Notes: generated by a model not told the origin, from the letters alone. A stretch of DNA of 64,000 nucleotides from JAOUEA01 sp035249905 (GCA_035249905.1 DATFFT010000011.1:5302-69301); one strand, 5' to 3'. Positions 1 to 8,934 are shown, counted from the first letter of the stretch. Numbers and translations: made by a program.

Positions 1-2
1 TC

Positions 3-149
3 TTCGCCGGCTACCTGCACGCCCGCGCCACGAACGGCTGGAAGGGACGTCGCGCCGCGCTCATCGCGCTCGTCGGGTTCGCCTCGCTGCTGGTGACGTA
101 CTACGTGGTGAACCTCTGGATCGTGGGTCTGCACAGCTATGCGAAGTGA
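3..149 (+). CDS. ccsB: Cytochrome c biogenesis protein CcsB/ResC type, C-terminal fragment
   Basis: Only the last 48 residues are inside the window; the gene begins upstream. The fragment has a basic loop containing YLHARAT, then a hydrophobic helix, and ends with VNLWIVGLHSYAK. That ending matches the C-terminus of CcsA/CcsB (ResC) cytochrome c synthetase subunits, polytopic membrane proteins that deliver heme to apocytochrome c on the outer face of the membrane. The context fits, because the next gene encodes an oxidase subunit II with a covalent cytochrome c domain. The family call rests on a short tail, so it is good but not certain. Confidence 0.75.
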   Translation, partial: FAGYLHARATNGWKGRRAALIALVGFASLLVTYYVVNLWIVGLHSYAK

Positions 150-185
150 GGGCACAGCCGTCTCCGGTCGCGCCGATGCCGGTGA

Positions 186-191
186 TACAGT
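186..191 (+). promoter_or_regulatory. Possible -10 box before ctaC
   Basis: TACAGT fits the TAnnnT form of actinobacterial -10 boxes and lies in the 96-base gap before ctaC. No convincing -35 hexamer is seen 17 bases upstream. The predicted leader would be about 45-50 bases and would include the GGAGAG ribosome binding site. This is inference from spacing only. Confidence 0.3.
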
Positions 192-245
192 GCGCGCGTT
201 CCGGCCCGTGCGCGGCCCCGACGTCAGGTAGGAGAGAGACCGATC

Positions 246-1334
246 GTGCGGAAGAAGGTGCTGTGGACCCTCGGCTCATTGGCCGCGGGACTGCTGCTCG
301 CGGCGTGCGCACCGAACGCCACACAGGACACCTTGCAGCCGGTCGGCGACGTCGCCAAGCAACAGAAGGCGCTGTTCGTGCCCGTGTTCTGGGTGGCTGT
401 CGCCGTCTTCGTGATCGTGCAGGGGGGCATCCTGTACATCGCGATCCGCTACCGCCACCGCAAGGGGCGCGACCGCATGCCGAGGCAGACCCACGGCAAC
501 ACGCGCCTGGAGATCGGATGGACGATCGCCCCCGCCGTCGTGCTCGCCGTCGTCACGGTGCCGACGGTCGCGATGATCTGGGACCTCGCCCGCCCGGCCG
601 GCGAGGGAGCCCTCAACATCACGGTCGAGGGCTACCAATGGTGGTGGGGATTCGCCTACCCCGATGACGACATGGTGACCGACTGGGACCGGCCGATCAC
701 GATCGCCGACACGATGGTGGTGCCGACCGGGCGCCAGATCTCCCTCGCGCTCGAGTCGAAAGGTGGCGGCGCGCAGGACGCCAACCAAGATCCGGACTTC
801 CAGGTGATCCATTCGTTCTGGGTGCCGGAGCTCTTCGGCAAGCAGGACGTCGTACCCGGGCGCACGAACCACATCGTGTTCAGCGTCGACGAGCCCGGCA
901 CGTACACGGGCCAGTGCGCGGAGTTCTGCGGCCTGCAGCACGGCCGCATGAAGCTCGAGGTCCGTGCGCTCGAACCGGCCGACTGGGACGCCTGGGTCGA
1001 GAACCAGAAGACGCTCGCGCCCAGCCCGACCGATCCGCTCGCGCAGCAGGGCGAGGAGCTGTTCCTGAACCCACTCAGCGACGGTCGAGGGGCGTGCATC
1101 CAATGTCACGCGGTCGGTGGCGACGGCGCAACTGCGGCGCCGAACCTCTCGCACTTCGCCGACCCGGAGCACACGTGCTTCGCGGGGTGCAACTGGCCGA
1201 TCGAGGACCGCGAGGCGCTCGCTGCCTGGCTGGCGGACCCTGGTGCCGTGAAGCTCGGGGCGAAGATGCCCGACTACCAGCTCACCGACGAGGAGATCGA
1301 CGCCCTCGTCGCCTACCTCTACAGCCTGACGTGA
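246..1334 (+). CDS. ctaC: caa3-type cytochrome c oxidase subunit II with fused cytochrome c
   Basis: Subunit II accepts electrons and passes them through CuA to subunit I. The GTG start is preceded by GGAGAG. A lipobox LAAC with Cys21 predicts a lipoprotein. Two membrane helices lie near residues 45-67 and 87-107. The CuA motif is intact, with Cys224, Cys228, His232 and Met235, and an earlier His lies in the HSFW stretch. A C-terminal cytochrome c domain carries CIQCH (Cys284, Cys287, His288) and a late Met (KMPDY) that could be the axial ligand. This is the caa3 arrangement, in which the oxidase carries its own cytochrome c. It is first in the ctaC-D-E-F-G series. Confidence 0.97.
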   Translation: MRKKVLWTLGSLAAGLLLAACAPNATQDTLQPVGDVAKQQKALFVPVFWVAVAVFVIVQGGILYIAIRYRHRKGRDRMPRQTHGNTRLEIGWTIAPAVVLAVVTVPTVAMIWDLARPAGEGALNITVEGYQWWWGFAYPDDDMVTDWDRPITIADTMVVPTGRQISLALESKGGGAQDANQDPDFQVIHSFWVPELFGKQDVVPGRTNHIVFSVDEPGTYTGQCAEFCGLQHGRMKLEVRALEPADWDAWVENQKTLAPSPTDPLAQQGEELFLNPLSDGRGACIQCHAVGGDGATAAPNLSHFADPEHTCFAGCNWPIEDREALAAWLADPGAVKLGAKMPDYQLTDEEIDALVAYLYSLT

Positions 1335-1353
1335 CGGAGGCGATCACCGAACG

Positions 1354-3228
1354 ATGGCGAGCGTGACCGTTCCCGAGACCGCACGTGGCCTGCTCAGGCG
1401 CCCGACCGCGATCACCGGCGCCTCCAGCTGGCTCACCACGGTGGACCACAAGAAGATCGGCATCATGTACGGGGTCGCCGCGTTCCTGTTCTTCATCGTC
1501 GGCGGTCTCGAGGCGCTGCTGATCCGCACGCAGCTCTACCGGCCCGACGGCACCCTGCTCAACGCCGACCAGTACAACCAGATCTTCACGATGCACGGCA
1601 TCACGATGATCTTCCTGTTCGTGATGCCGATGTCCTCGGCACTGTTCAACTACCTGATCCCGCTGATGATCGGGGCGCGCGACGTCGCGTTCCCACGGCT
1701 GAACGCGTACAGCTTCTGGGCCTTCGCGCTCGGAGGCCTCTTCCTCTACTCGAGCCCGTTCCTCGGGGGGGCTCCGAACGGGGGCTGGTTCGGGTACGCG
1801 CCGAACTCGACCACCGACCCGTCGATCGGCATGACGTTCTACGCGCTCGGGCTGATCATCACCGGTATCGCATCGACCGCCGGCGCCGTCAACCTGACCG
1901 TGACCGTGGTGAACATGCGAGCTCCGGGCATGTCGCTGTTCCGCATGCCGCCGTTCGTGTGGATGGGCCTCGTCGTGCAGTTCCTGCTGGTCTTCTCGCT
2001 GCCGATCATCACGGTGGCGCTGTTCCAGCTGCTGTTCGATCGCAGGTGGGACACGGCGTTCTTCGATCCGACCCGGGGCGGCGACCCGATCCTGTGGCAG
2101 CACCTGTTCTGGCTGTTCGGCCATCCCGAGGTGTACATCCTCATCCTGCCGGCGTTCGGCATCTTCAGCGAGGTCCTGCCGGTGTTCAGCCGCAAGCCGC
2201 TGTTCGGCTACCAGTTCGTGGTCTTCTCGGGCATCGCGATCGGGTTCATCGGCTTCGGCGTCTGGGCCCATCACATGTTCGCGGCCGGTCTCGGCCCCGT
2301 CGCGAACACCGCGTTCGGCATCTCGACGGCGATCATCGCGGTGCCGACCGGCATCAAGATCTTCAACTGGATGGGCACGATGTACGGTGGCGACATCCGC
2401 TTCACGTCGGCGATGTTGTACTCGGTCGGGGGCGTCGCGATGTTCGTGATCGGCGGTCTCTCGGGCGTGACGCACGCGATCGTGCCGAGCGATTACCAGC
2501 AGACCGACACGTATTACATCGTGGCGCACTTCCACTACGTGATCTTCGGCGGCGCCGTCTTCGCGTTCTTCTCAGCCTTCTTCTACTGGTGGCCGAAGGT
2601 GTTCGGGCGCCGGTTGGGCGAGGCGTCGGGGAAGGTGCAGTTCTGGATCCTGCTCGTGGGGTTCAACCTGGCCTTCGGTCCGATGCACGTGCTCGGCCTG
2701 CAGGGCATGATCCGCCGTGAGTACTCCTACCCCGAGTCGCTCGGCCTCACGTTCTGGAACCAGGTGTCCACCGTCGGCGCGTTCCTGATCGCGCTCTCCG
2801 TGCTGTTGTTCGTAGTGAACGTGGTGCGGACCCACATGAAGGCCCGTGGCGAGGCCGTCGAGGACCCCTGGGACGCCCGCACGATCGAGTGGATGACGAC
2901 GAGCCCGCCGCCCGTGCACAACTTCGACGAGATCCCGACCGTTCACTCCCTCGACGAGTTCTGGCACCGCAAGTACGTCGAGGACGAGCGCACCGGCACC
3001 CTCGTGCCGGCCCAGGCCGGCGCCGCCGACACGCACGACGAGGGCCACGCCGCCCACGGCGCGATCCACCTGCCGAGCCCGTCGTTCTGGCCCCTGGTCT
3101 CGGCGTTGGGCCTGCCGATCATGGGCTACGGGGTGTTGTACTCGTGGTGGCTGGTCGGCCTCGGCGCCCTCGTCGTGCTCACCGGCATCTTCGGGTGGGC
3201 GCTCGAGCCGTCGGTGGCCGAGGAGTAG
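1354..3228 (+). CDS. ctaD: Cytochrome c oxidase subunit I
   Basis: This is the catalytic subunit holding heme a and the heme a3-CuB site, where O2 is reduced and protons are pumped. The 624-residue protein has the GHPEVY motif (CuB His, cross-linked Tyr, and the Glu typical of A1-type oxidases), the HH pair of HHMF, and the HFHYVIFGG heme-ligand segment. The C-terminus is longer than the minimal 12-helix core and has extra hydrophobic helices after a polar, His-rich linker. A GGAGG lies just before the ATG. It sits between ctaC and ctaE, 19 and 2 bases away. Confidence 0.98.
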   Translation: MASVTVPETARGLLRRPTAITGASSWLTTVDHKKIGIMYGVAAFLFFIVGGLEALLIRTQLYRPDGTLLNADQYNQIFTMHGITMIFLFVMPMSSALFNYLIPLMIGARDVAFPRLNAYSFWAFALGGLFLYSSPFLGGAPNGGWFGYAPNSTTDPSIGMTFYALGLIITGIASTAGAVNLTVTVVNMRAPGMSLFRMPPFVWMGLVVQFLLVFSLPIITVALFQLLFDRRWDTAFFDPTRGGDPILWQHLFWLFGHPEVYILILPAFGIFSEVLPVFSRKPLFGYQFVVFSGIAIGFIGFGVWAHHMFAAGLGPVANTAFGISTAIIAVPTGIKIFNWMGTMYGGDIRFTSAMLYSVGGVAMFVIGGLSGVTHAIVPSDYQQTDTYYIVAHFHYVIFGGAVFAFFSAFFYWWPKVFGRRLGEASGKVQFWILLVGFNLAFGPMHVLGLQGMIRREYSYPESLGLTFWNQVSTVGAFLIALSVLLFVVNVVRTHMKARGEAVEDPWDARTIEWMTTSPPPVHNFDEIPTVHSLDEFWHRKYVEDERTGTLVPAQAGAADTHDEGHAAHGAIHLPSPSFWPLVSALGLPIMGYGVLYSWWLVGLGALVVLTGIFGWALEPSVAEE

Positions 3229-3230
3229 AC

Positions 3231-3869
3231 ATGGCCGACCTCGCGATCACCCCCGGGAGCGGCGCGGCGGAGCCGCACGACGAACATGCCACCACGACCG
3301 GCCTGCCGAACACGAAGATCGCGATGTGGGTCTTCCTGGCGTCGGAGTGCTTGCTCTTCGGCGCGCTGATCACGACGTACGTGCTGTACCGGGGGGCGAG
3401 CGACACCGGACCCTACCCCGCAGACGTCTTCGACATCCCGTACACGTCGGTGTCGTCGTTCGTGCTGCTCGCCTCGTCGCTGACGATGGTGCTGTCGCTC
3501 GCGTCCGCTCAGAAGCGCGACGTGGCCCGCATGCGCCTGTGGCTGCTCGCCACCGCGCTCCTGGGGCTGACGTTCGTCGGCGGTCAGGTCTACGAGTTCA
3601 CGGCGTTCTACGACGAGGGCCTGTCGATCACGACGAACCTGTTCGGCACGACGTTCTACGTGCTGACCGGCTTCCACGGGGTGCACGTCACGGTCGGCAT
3701 CCTGATGCTGCTCTCGCTCGTCGGGTTCTCGGTGGCCGACCGGCTGCCCGACGACGCCGCGTTCCCGGTCGAGATGGTGGGCCTGTACTGGCACTTCGTC
3801 GACATCGTCTGGATCATCATCTTCACGGTCGTGTACCTGATCCCGACCCCTTCCCCGGCGCCGGCCTAG
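3231..3869 (+). CDS. ctaE: Cytochrome c oxidase subunit III
   Basis: This 212-residue membrane protein has about five helices and the subunit III signatures GFHGVHV and LYWHFVDIVWI near the C-terminus. Subunit III stabilises the catalytic core and its proton uptake. The ATG follows the ctaD stop by two bases, so translation is probably coupled. The N-terminus is polar with a His-rich stretch, and the first membrane segment starts around residue 28. Confidence 0.97.
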   Translation: MADLAITPGSGAAEPHDEHATTTGLPNTKIAMWVFLASECLLFGALITTYVLYRGASDTGPYPADVFDIPYTSVSSFVLLASSLTMVLSLASAQKRDVARMRLWLLATALLGLTFVGGQVYEFTAFYDEGLSITTNLFGTTFYVLTGFHGVHVTVGILMLLSLVGFSVADRLPDDAAFPVEMVGLYWHFVDIVWIIIFTVVYLIPTPSPAPA

Positions 3870-3880
3870 GAGGACGACGA

Positions 3881-4243
3881 GTGTCCGAGACCGAGACCCC
3901 GTTCCAGGAAGAGCTCGGCGCACGCGACCTGGCCGACCCGCGCGAGTCGCAGGCGGCCCACCACGAGCATCCGAGCGCCAAGGAGTACATCCGCATCGGC
4001 ATCATCCTCGCCGTGCTGACCGCGCTCGAGGTCGCGACGTACTACGTCGACGTCGGCAGCGCCCTGCTCGTGCCGACGCTGATCGTGCTCGCGGTGATCA
4101 AGTTCGCGCTCGTCGTGATGTGGTTCATGCACCTGCGGTTCGACAGTCCCACCTACGCGCGGTTCTTCGTGATGGGCCTGGCCGGCGCGGCCACCTTGTA
4201 CCTGATCGTGTTGATCTCGTTCGGCGTCTTCGCGGTGGAGTGA
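3881..4243 (+). CDS. ctaF: Cytochrome c oxidase subunit IV (CtaF-like)
   Basis: This 120-residue protein has a polar 45-residue N-terminus and then three hydrophobic helices, including KFALVVMWFMHLRFD. That pattern is typical of the small prokaryotic subunit IV of caa3 oxidases. The GTG start is preceded by AGGAGGACGACGA, a strong ribosome binding site. It lies 11 bases after ctaE and two bases before ctaG, in oxidase operon order. Confidence 0.93.
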   Translation: MSETETPFQEELGARDLADPRESQAAHHEHPSAKEYIRIGIILAVLTALEVATYYVDVGSALLVPTLIVLAVIKFALVVMWFMHLRFDSPTYARFFVMGLAGAATLYLIVLISFGVFAVE

Positions 4244-4245
4244 CG

Positions 4246-5076
4246 ATGCGTCTCCCCGCCTGGCACCTGCACCCCGACGTCTGGCTGCTGTTCGGCTCGA
4301 TCATCGCCGCCTACGTGATCGGCGTCCGCCGTCACCTGGCGGTCACGGGCGAGCAGACCCCCCGGCGGAAGCAGGTGCTGTTCCTCACCGGCATGGGCGT
4401 GTTGTGGCTCGGGGCCGACTGGCCCGTGCACGACCTGGCCGAGGGCTACCTCTACCTGATGCACATGACCCAGCACCTGCTGTTCACGCTGATCGCGGCG
4501 CCGCTGCTGATCGCCGGCATGCCGGCGTGGATGCTGCGGGGCCTGCTGGCCCCGCCACCGCTCAGGCGGGTGTTCCGGTTCTTCACGCGCCCGCTCGTCG
4601 CGTTGATCGTGTTCAACGGCGTGTTGCTGTTCACGCACTGGCCCGCGGTCGTCGAGGCGTCGGTGGGCTCCGAAGCGATCCATCTCGCGCTGCACGTGCT
4701 GATCGTCGGCTCGGCGCTGGCGATGTGGTGGCCGGTCATGTCGCCGCTGCCCGAGATGCCGGCGCTCAGCCCGCCCGGTCAGATGATCTACCTGTTCCTG
4801 CAGTCGCTCGCACCCACGATCCCGGCGTCGTTCCTGACGTTCGGACGTTCCTCGCTCTACCCCGTGTACGCGGGATTCCCGCGCATCTGGGGGATCTCGG
4901 CGCTGAACGACCAGCTGATCGCGGGGCTGATCATGAAGCTCGCCGGAGGCCTGCTGCTCTGGGGCGTGATCGCGGTGATCTTCTTCCGCTGGTACGAGCA
5001 GGAACAACGTGACGGCCTCGACCGGTCCGCGTACCAGAACGTGCAGCGCGACGTGGAGGCCGAGCTGGGACGATGA
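4246..5076 (+). CDS. ctaG: caa3 oxidase assembly factor CtaG (copper-related)
   Basis: The 276-residue polytopic protein matches the caa3_CtaG family. It has the conserved stretch MHMTQHLLFTL followed by PLLIAGMPAW, and several His and Met residues inside or near membrane helices that could bind copper. Members are needed for formation of the CuA or CuB centres of caa3 oxidase. The start follows ctaF by two bases. The C-terminal tail is polar, and about 50 bases separate it from the cupredoxin gene. Confidence 0.92.
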   Translation: MRLPAWHLHPDVWLLFGSIIAAYVIGVRRHLAVTGEQTPRRKQVLFLTGMGVLWLGADWPVHDLAEGYLYLMHMTQHLLFTLIAAPLLIAGMPAWMLRGLLAPPPLRRVFRFFTRPLVALIVFNGVLLFTHWPAVVEASVGSEAIHLALHVLIVGSALAMWWPVMSPLPEMPALSPPGQMIYLFLQSLAPTIPASFLTFGRSSLYPVYAGFPRIWGISALNDQLIAGLIMKLAGGLLLWGVIAVIFFRWYEQEQRDGLDRSAYQNVQRDVEAELGR

Positions 5077-5125
5077 GCCACCGGATGAGCCACCGGATGC
5101 GCCGCCGGAAGGAGCTGTCGGATCG

Positions 5126-6424
5126 ATGAGCGAGGGCAAGAACCGGCAGAGCCTCTTGCTGCCGATCCTGTTGCCGGCCGGGGTCCTGATCGTGATCGGC
5201 CTCGTGCTCTTCGGGTTCTCACGAGTGCTCCTCACCGTCTCGCACGCGGCGGCCACGGTGGTCGCGTTGATCGTCGCGGTCGCGGTCGTTGCCGTGGCGG
5301 GGTGGGTCGCATCGAGGCAGCGGGTCACGGGCGCGACGCTCTTCTCGATGGTCGCCGCCGTCGCGGGCGTCGCCATGGTGGCCGGGGGGCTCGCCGTCGT
5401 CGCCGCGCCCCTGCAGGAGGAGGGCGGCGAGGAACCGGGTGGCGAAGCGGTCGTGCTCGCCCTCGCCGCACCCGAGGGTGCGGCGGTCGACGGGTTCTCG
5501 ACCGATGCGTTGGCGGCGCCGAGCGACGAACCGTTCACGATCGCGTTCGACAACGCCGACCCGTCGACCCAACACAACGTCGTGCTCTTCGACGGCCCCG
5601 ATGCGGACGCGCCGGCGCTGTTCACCGGCGAGCTCGTCACGGGCCCGGCCCAGATCGACTACCGGATCGAGCCTGTGCCCGAAGGGGAGTACTTCTTCCA
5701 CTGCGAGGTTCATCCCACGACGATGACCGGCACGTTGACCGCCGCGCCCGGCGAGGGCGGCGAAGGCGGGGAAGGCGGGGGAGGCGGGGCCACGACGGTC
5801 GTCGCCTCGGACCTATCGTTCGACACCGACACGATCGACCTGCCGGCCGATACCCCCACGACGCTGACGCTCGACAACCGCGACGACGGCATCCCGCACA
5901 ACATCGCGATCTACACCGACGACTCCCTGGGTGAGTCGCTGTTCGTCGGCGACCTCGTGACCGGGCCGGCCTCGGTCGACTACGAGATCCCGGCCATCCC
6001 CGCCGGTGAGTACTACTTCCATTGCGACGTCCATCCCGACATGAGCGGTACCGTCGTCGTCGAGGGAGGCGGAGGCGGGGACGGAGGAGGCGATCCCGGG
6101 GGAGGCGAAGACGGCGGCGACGCCGAGGGAGAGGGCGGTGCTGCGGCGGCCTCGGTGGCGGCCGAGAACTCGGCGTTCGATCCGACGACGCTGAGCTGGG
6201 AGGCGGGGGCCGAGACCACGCTGACGTTCGACAACCGTGACCCGGTCGACGTCGCCGGCCCGCACAACGTCTCGATCTACGACGGCGACACCGCGCTGTT
6301 CCAGGGTGATCTCGTCGAAGGCCCCGCGACGGTCGACTACGCGGTACCTGCGATGGAAGCCGGCACGTACGACTTCCGATGCGACGTGCATCCGGACATG
6401 ATCGGCACCGTCGAGGTCACCTGA
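5126..6424 (+). CDS. Membrane-anchored protein with three tandem cupredoxin domains
   Basis: The 432-residue protein starts with about three hydrophobic segments (residues 9-88). Three plastocyanin/amicyanin-like domains follow, joined by Gly/Glu-rich linkers. Each has an early HN pair (QHNVV, PHNIA, PHNVS) and a late Cys-x2-His-x2/3-Met loop at Cys193 (CEVHPTTM), Cys300 (CDVHPDM) and Cys419 (CDVHPDM), so all three can form a type 1 copper site. The first loop is one residue longer than the other two. The ATG has GGAAGGAG upstream. Its place between ctaG and a thioredoxin suggests extracytoplasmic copper transfer or electron transfer to the oxidase. That role is inferred. Confidence 0.85.
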   Translation: MSEGKNRQSLLLPILLPAGVLIVIGLVLFGFSRVLLTVSHAAATVVALIVAVAVVAVAGWVASRQRVTGATLFSMVAAVAGVAMVAGGLAVVAAPLQEEGGEEPGGEAVVLALAAPEGAAVDGFSTDALAAPSDEPFTIAFDNADPSTQHNVVLFDGPDADAPALFTGELVTGPAQIDYRIEPVPEGEYFFHCEVHPTTMTGTLTAAPGEGGEGGEGGGGGATTVVASDLSFDTDTIDLPADTPTTLTLDNRDDGIPHNIAIYTDDSLGESLFVGDLVTGPASVDYEIPAIPAGEYYFHCDVHPDMSGTVVVEGGGGGDGGGDPGGGEDGGDAEGEGGAAAASVAAENSAFDPTTLSWEAGAETTLTFDNRDPVDVAGPHNVSIYDGDTALFQGDLVEGPATVDYAVPAMEAGTYDFRCDVHPDMIGTVEVT

Positions 6425-7029
6425 CGACCTCGCCGAGTACCTCCGCGCCGGGCTCCACCGCTCCCGACGAGCAGCCTCCCCGTCGCCGCGCAGGACGCAT
6501 CGCGCTCGTGATCGGGGCGGGGGTGCTGGTGGTCGCGGTCGCGGGGTACGCGCTGCGGCCGACGAGCGATCCCCGGGAGGAGGGGGGCGTCGCCGAGCTC
6601 GAGGAGCCCTTCCCCGGCCTCGAGGGCGAGGCGGTCGTCGGTTCGCCGGTCGACACCGGCGCCATGGACTGGTCCGTGCTGGTCGTGAACGTCTGGGCGA
6701 ACTGGTGCGAACCCTGTGAGCGCGAGCAACCCGCGTTGCTGGACGTGCAGGCCGACTTCGCTTCGCGGGGTGTCGAGTTCGTGGGCGTGAACTACCGCGA
6801 CGATCGCGCCGCGGCAGCGCGATGGATCGAACGGTTCGACGTCGCGTACCCGAGCCTGTACGACCCCGACGGTCGAACGGCGAGCTCGCTCGGTTTCCCA
6901 TTCCTGCCCGACACCTATGTGGTCGATGCCGACGGAACGATGCGCTTCGTCGTCTACGGCGAGACCAACGCCCAGGAGCTGTCGGGTCTGATCGATGAGC
7001 TGCTCGCCGAGCGGACGCCGAGCCGTTAG
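6379..7029 (+). CDS. TlpA/ResA-like membrane-anchored thioredoxin
   Basis: One hydrophobic anchor is followed by a thioredoxin fold with the active site WANWCEPC and the cis-Pro segment LPDTYVVD. Such proteins reduce disulfides outside the membrane, usually for cytochrome c maturation or copper-site assembly, which fits this locus. The start is uncertain. ATG 6379 would overlap the cupredoxin gene by 46 bases. A CTG at 6421 overlaps its stop by four bases. A GTG at 6508 would leave only the anchor. The stop shares bases with the stop of the convergent ctaAB gene. Confidence 0.85.
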   Translation: MRRASGHDRHRRGHLTTSPSTSAPGSTAPDEQPPRRRAGRIALVIGAGVLVVAVAGYALRPTSDPREEGGVAELEEPFPGLEGEAVVGSPVDTGAMDWSVLVVNVWANWCEPCEREQPALLDVQADFASRGVEFVGVNYRDDRAAAARWIERFDVAYPSLYDPDGRTASSLGFPFLPDTYVVDADGTMRFVVYGETNAQELSGLIDELLAERTPSR

Positions 7030-8840
7030 ACGATCGCGTCGAGCGCGACGGCGCCGAACAACGCCGCGAGGTACACGATCGAGTAGGTGAACAGGCGCCA
7101 GGACGCGTCGGGTTCAGCGCGACGCCAGAGCACCAGCGCGCGGTAGACGAACACGCCGCCGAGCACGACGGCTGCGCCGAGGTAGAGCGGCCCCATGCCG
7201 GCCACCGGGGCGAGCAGCAGCGTCGTGCCGAACAGCACGAGCGAGTACAGGAAGATCTGCCGCCGGGTTTCGTCGTCCCCCTTGACCACGGGCAGCATCG
7301 GCACGCCGGCCGCCGCGTAGTCGCCACTGAATCGAAGGCTCAGTGCCCAGAAATGCGGGGGGGTCCAGACGAAGACGATCGCGAACAGGATCCAGGCGGG
7401 CCACGCGAGCGAACCCGTGACCGCAGCCCACCCGATCAACGCAGGTGCCGCACCGGCGGCGCCTCCGATCACGATGTTCTGCGTCGTGGAGCGTTTGAGC
7501 CACATCGTGTAGATCACGACGTAGAACGCGATCGCGGCCAGTGACAGCGTCGCGGCGAGCACGTTCACGGTCGACGCCAGGAACAGGAACGAGAACGCCC
7601 CGAGCCAGAACCCGAACGCGAGGGCCCGTTCGGGCGATACCAGGTGGGCCGGGAGCGGCCGGGAGCGGGTCCGGCGCATCACCTCGTCGATGTCGCGGTC
7701 CAGGTACATGTTGATCGCGTTCGCCGCGCCCGCGGCCAGCGACCCACCGACGAGCGTGGCGAGCGCGAGCCAGAGCGGCGGGACCCCGCCCTGTGCGAGC
7801 GCCATGGCGGGCACCGTGGTGATGAGCAGCAGCACGATGATCCTGGGCTTCGTCAGGCGGTAGTAGGCCGTGATCGTGTCACGCACCGACGGCGGCTCGG
7901 CCACCTCCGCCACCGAGTCGGGATCGGGGGGCGGTTCCCGCACGACGGGCTCCCGACGGGCGACGACCGCGAGCGCCACGATCGAGGCCCAGATCGCCGC
8001 CGACGTCGCCACGTGCAACGCGCGAGGCCACGTGGCGAGCGCCGTCACGACGTTGAGGCCGCCGACCCCGATCTGGACCACGAACAGGGCTCCGGCGAGC
8101 GTCGAGAGCCCGACGATGCGTCTCGATCGGACGGGCATCGTCCGAGCCCGCACCGCGAGCCAGAGCGCGAGTGCCGCGACGACGACCGCGAGCACGCGGT
8201 GCGCGAACATCTCCGCGGCGCCCCGTGGCCCGAACGACGGCACGAGCCGCCCGCCCATCAGCGGCCAGTCGCGGAACGCGAGCCCGGCCCCCTCGGCCCG
8301 CACGTAGGTGCCGACGAGGAGCAGGGCGAACGTCGCGAGTGCAGCGAGGGCGGCCAGCCGGGCGTAGCCGCGGTCGCCGGCCGGTTCGTCGCCCTCGAAC
8401 GAGAGGGTGGTGGCCGCGATCAGCACCCCCAGCACGACCATCGCGAGCCCGAAGTGCAGCGTGACCACCGCCGGGTCGAGGGCGCTGTTGACCACCGCGC
8501 CGCCGAGGGCGCCCTGAACCCCGAAGAGCGGCACGAGTGTGACGGCCAGCCAGATCGCTCCGCGCGGGGTCGAGCTCGGTCGGCCGCGTCTCGAGCGCAG
8601 GAGCTCGACGATGCCCACGACCGCCAGCGTCACCGCCAACAGCCCCGAGACCACGCCGAGCAGCCGGTGGGCGTACTCGATCAGCGTGTGGTACTCCCAG
8701 CGCGGCACCCAGCTGCCGAAACACGTCGGCCAGTCGGGGCATCCGTCGCCCGAGCCGGTCGTCCGGACCACGCCGCCCCACGCGATCAGCGCGAGCGTCG
8801 ACGCGGTCGTGGTCACCGCGAGCTTCTGGAACCGGGTCAT
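7026..8840 (-). CDS. ctaA-ctaB: Fused heme A synthase (CtaA/Cox15) and heme O synthase (CtaB)
   Basis: One 604-residue polypeptide carries both steps from heme B to heme A. Residues 1 to about 300 are CtaA-like, with the CPDWPTC cysteine pair in the outer loop, EYAHR, and further His residues in LHFG, AHRVL and LHVA that serve as heme ligands. The C-terminal half is a UbiA-type prenyltransferase with the Asp motif NMYLDRDID and a second KGDDETRR motif. It takes heme B to heme O, which the N-terminal half oxidises to heme A. A CtaA-CtaB fusion is known in Thermus. The start may instead be GTG 8879, behind a TATCAT box. Confidence 0.95.
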   Translation of the reverse strand: MTRFQKLAVTTTASTLALIAWGGVVRTTGSGDGCPDWPTCFGSWVPRWEYHTLIEYAHRLLGVVSGLLAVTLAVVGIVELLRSRRGRPSSTPRGAIWLAVTLVPLFGVQGALGGAVVNSALDPAVVTLHFGLAMVVLGVLIAATTLSFEGDEPAGDRGYARLAALAALATFALLLVGTYVRAEGAGLAFRDWPLMGGRLVPSFGPRGAAEMFAHRVLAVVVAALALWLAVRARTMPVRSRRIVGLSTLAGALFVVQIGVGGLNVVTALATWPRALHVATSAAIWASIVALAVVARREPVVREPPPDPDSVAEVAEPPSVRDTITAYYRLTKPRIIVLLLITTVPAMALAQGGVPPLWLALATLVGGSLAAGAANAINMYLDRDIDEVMRRTRSRPLPAHLVSPERALAFGFWLGAFSFLFLASTVNVLAATLSLAAIAFYVVIYTMWLKRSTTQNIVIGGAAGAAPALIGWAAVTGSLAWPAWILFAIVFVWTPPHFWALSLRFSGDYAAAGVPMLPVVKGDDETRRQIFLYSLVLFGTTLLLAPVAGMGPLYLGAAVVLGGVFVYRALVLWRRAEPDASWRLFTYSIVYLAALFGAVALDAIV

Positions 8841-8889
8841 CGAGTCCTCGTCGTCGGGTCTGGCCACGTCCGCGGCCACCGCGTGACCG

Positions 8890-8895
8890 ATGATA
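8890..8895 (-). promoter_or_regulatory. -10 box of the ctaAB promoter
   Basis: On the minus strand the box reads TATCAT, a near-consensus actinobacterial -10 element. It ends ten bases before an in-frame GTG (8879) and about 50 bases before the ATG at 8840. No clear -35 is seen. It lies in the short divergent gap shared with the polyprenyl synthase. Confidence 0.45.
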
Positions 8896-8922
8896 GTGGG
8901 GGGCTGCGGGCTGCGGCTGCGA

Positions 8923-8928
8923 GATACT
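8923..8928 (+). promoter_or_regulatory. -10 box of a probably leaderless polyprenyl synthase transcript
   Basis: GATACT ends six bases before the ATG at 8935, so transcription would begin at or next to the start codon. There is no ribosome binding site before this ATG, which supports a leaderless mRNA. The same layout recurs at several other genes in the window. Confidence 0.4.
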
Positions 8929-8934
8929 CCGCGC

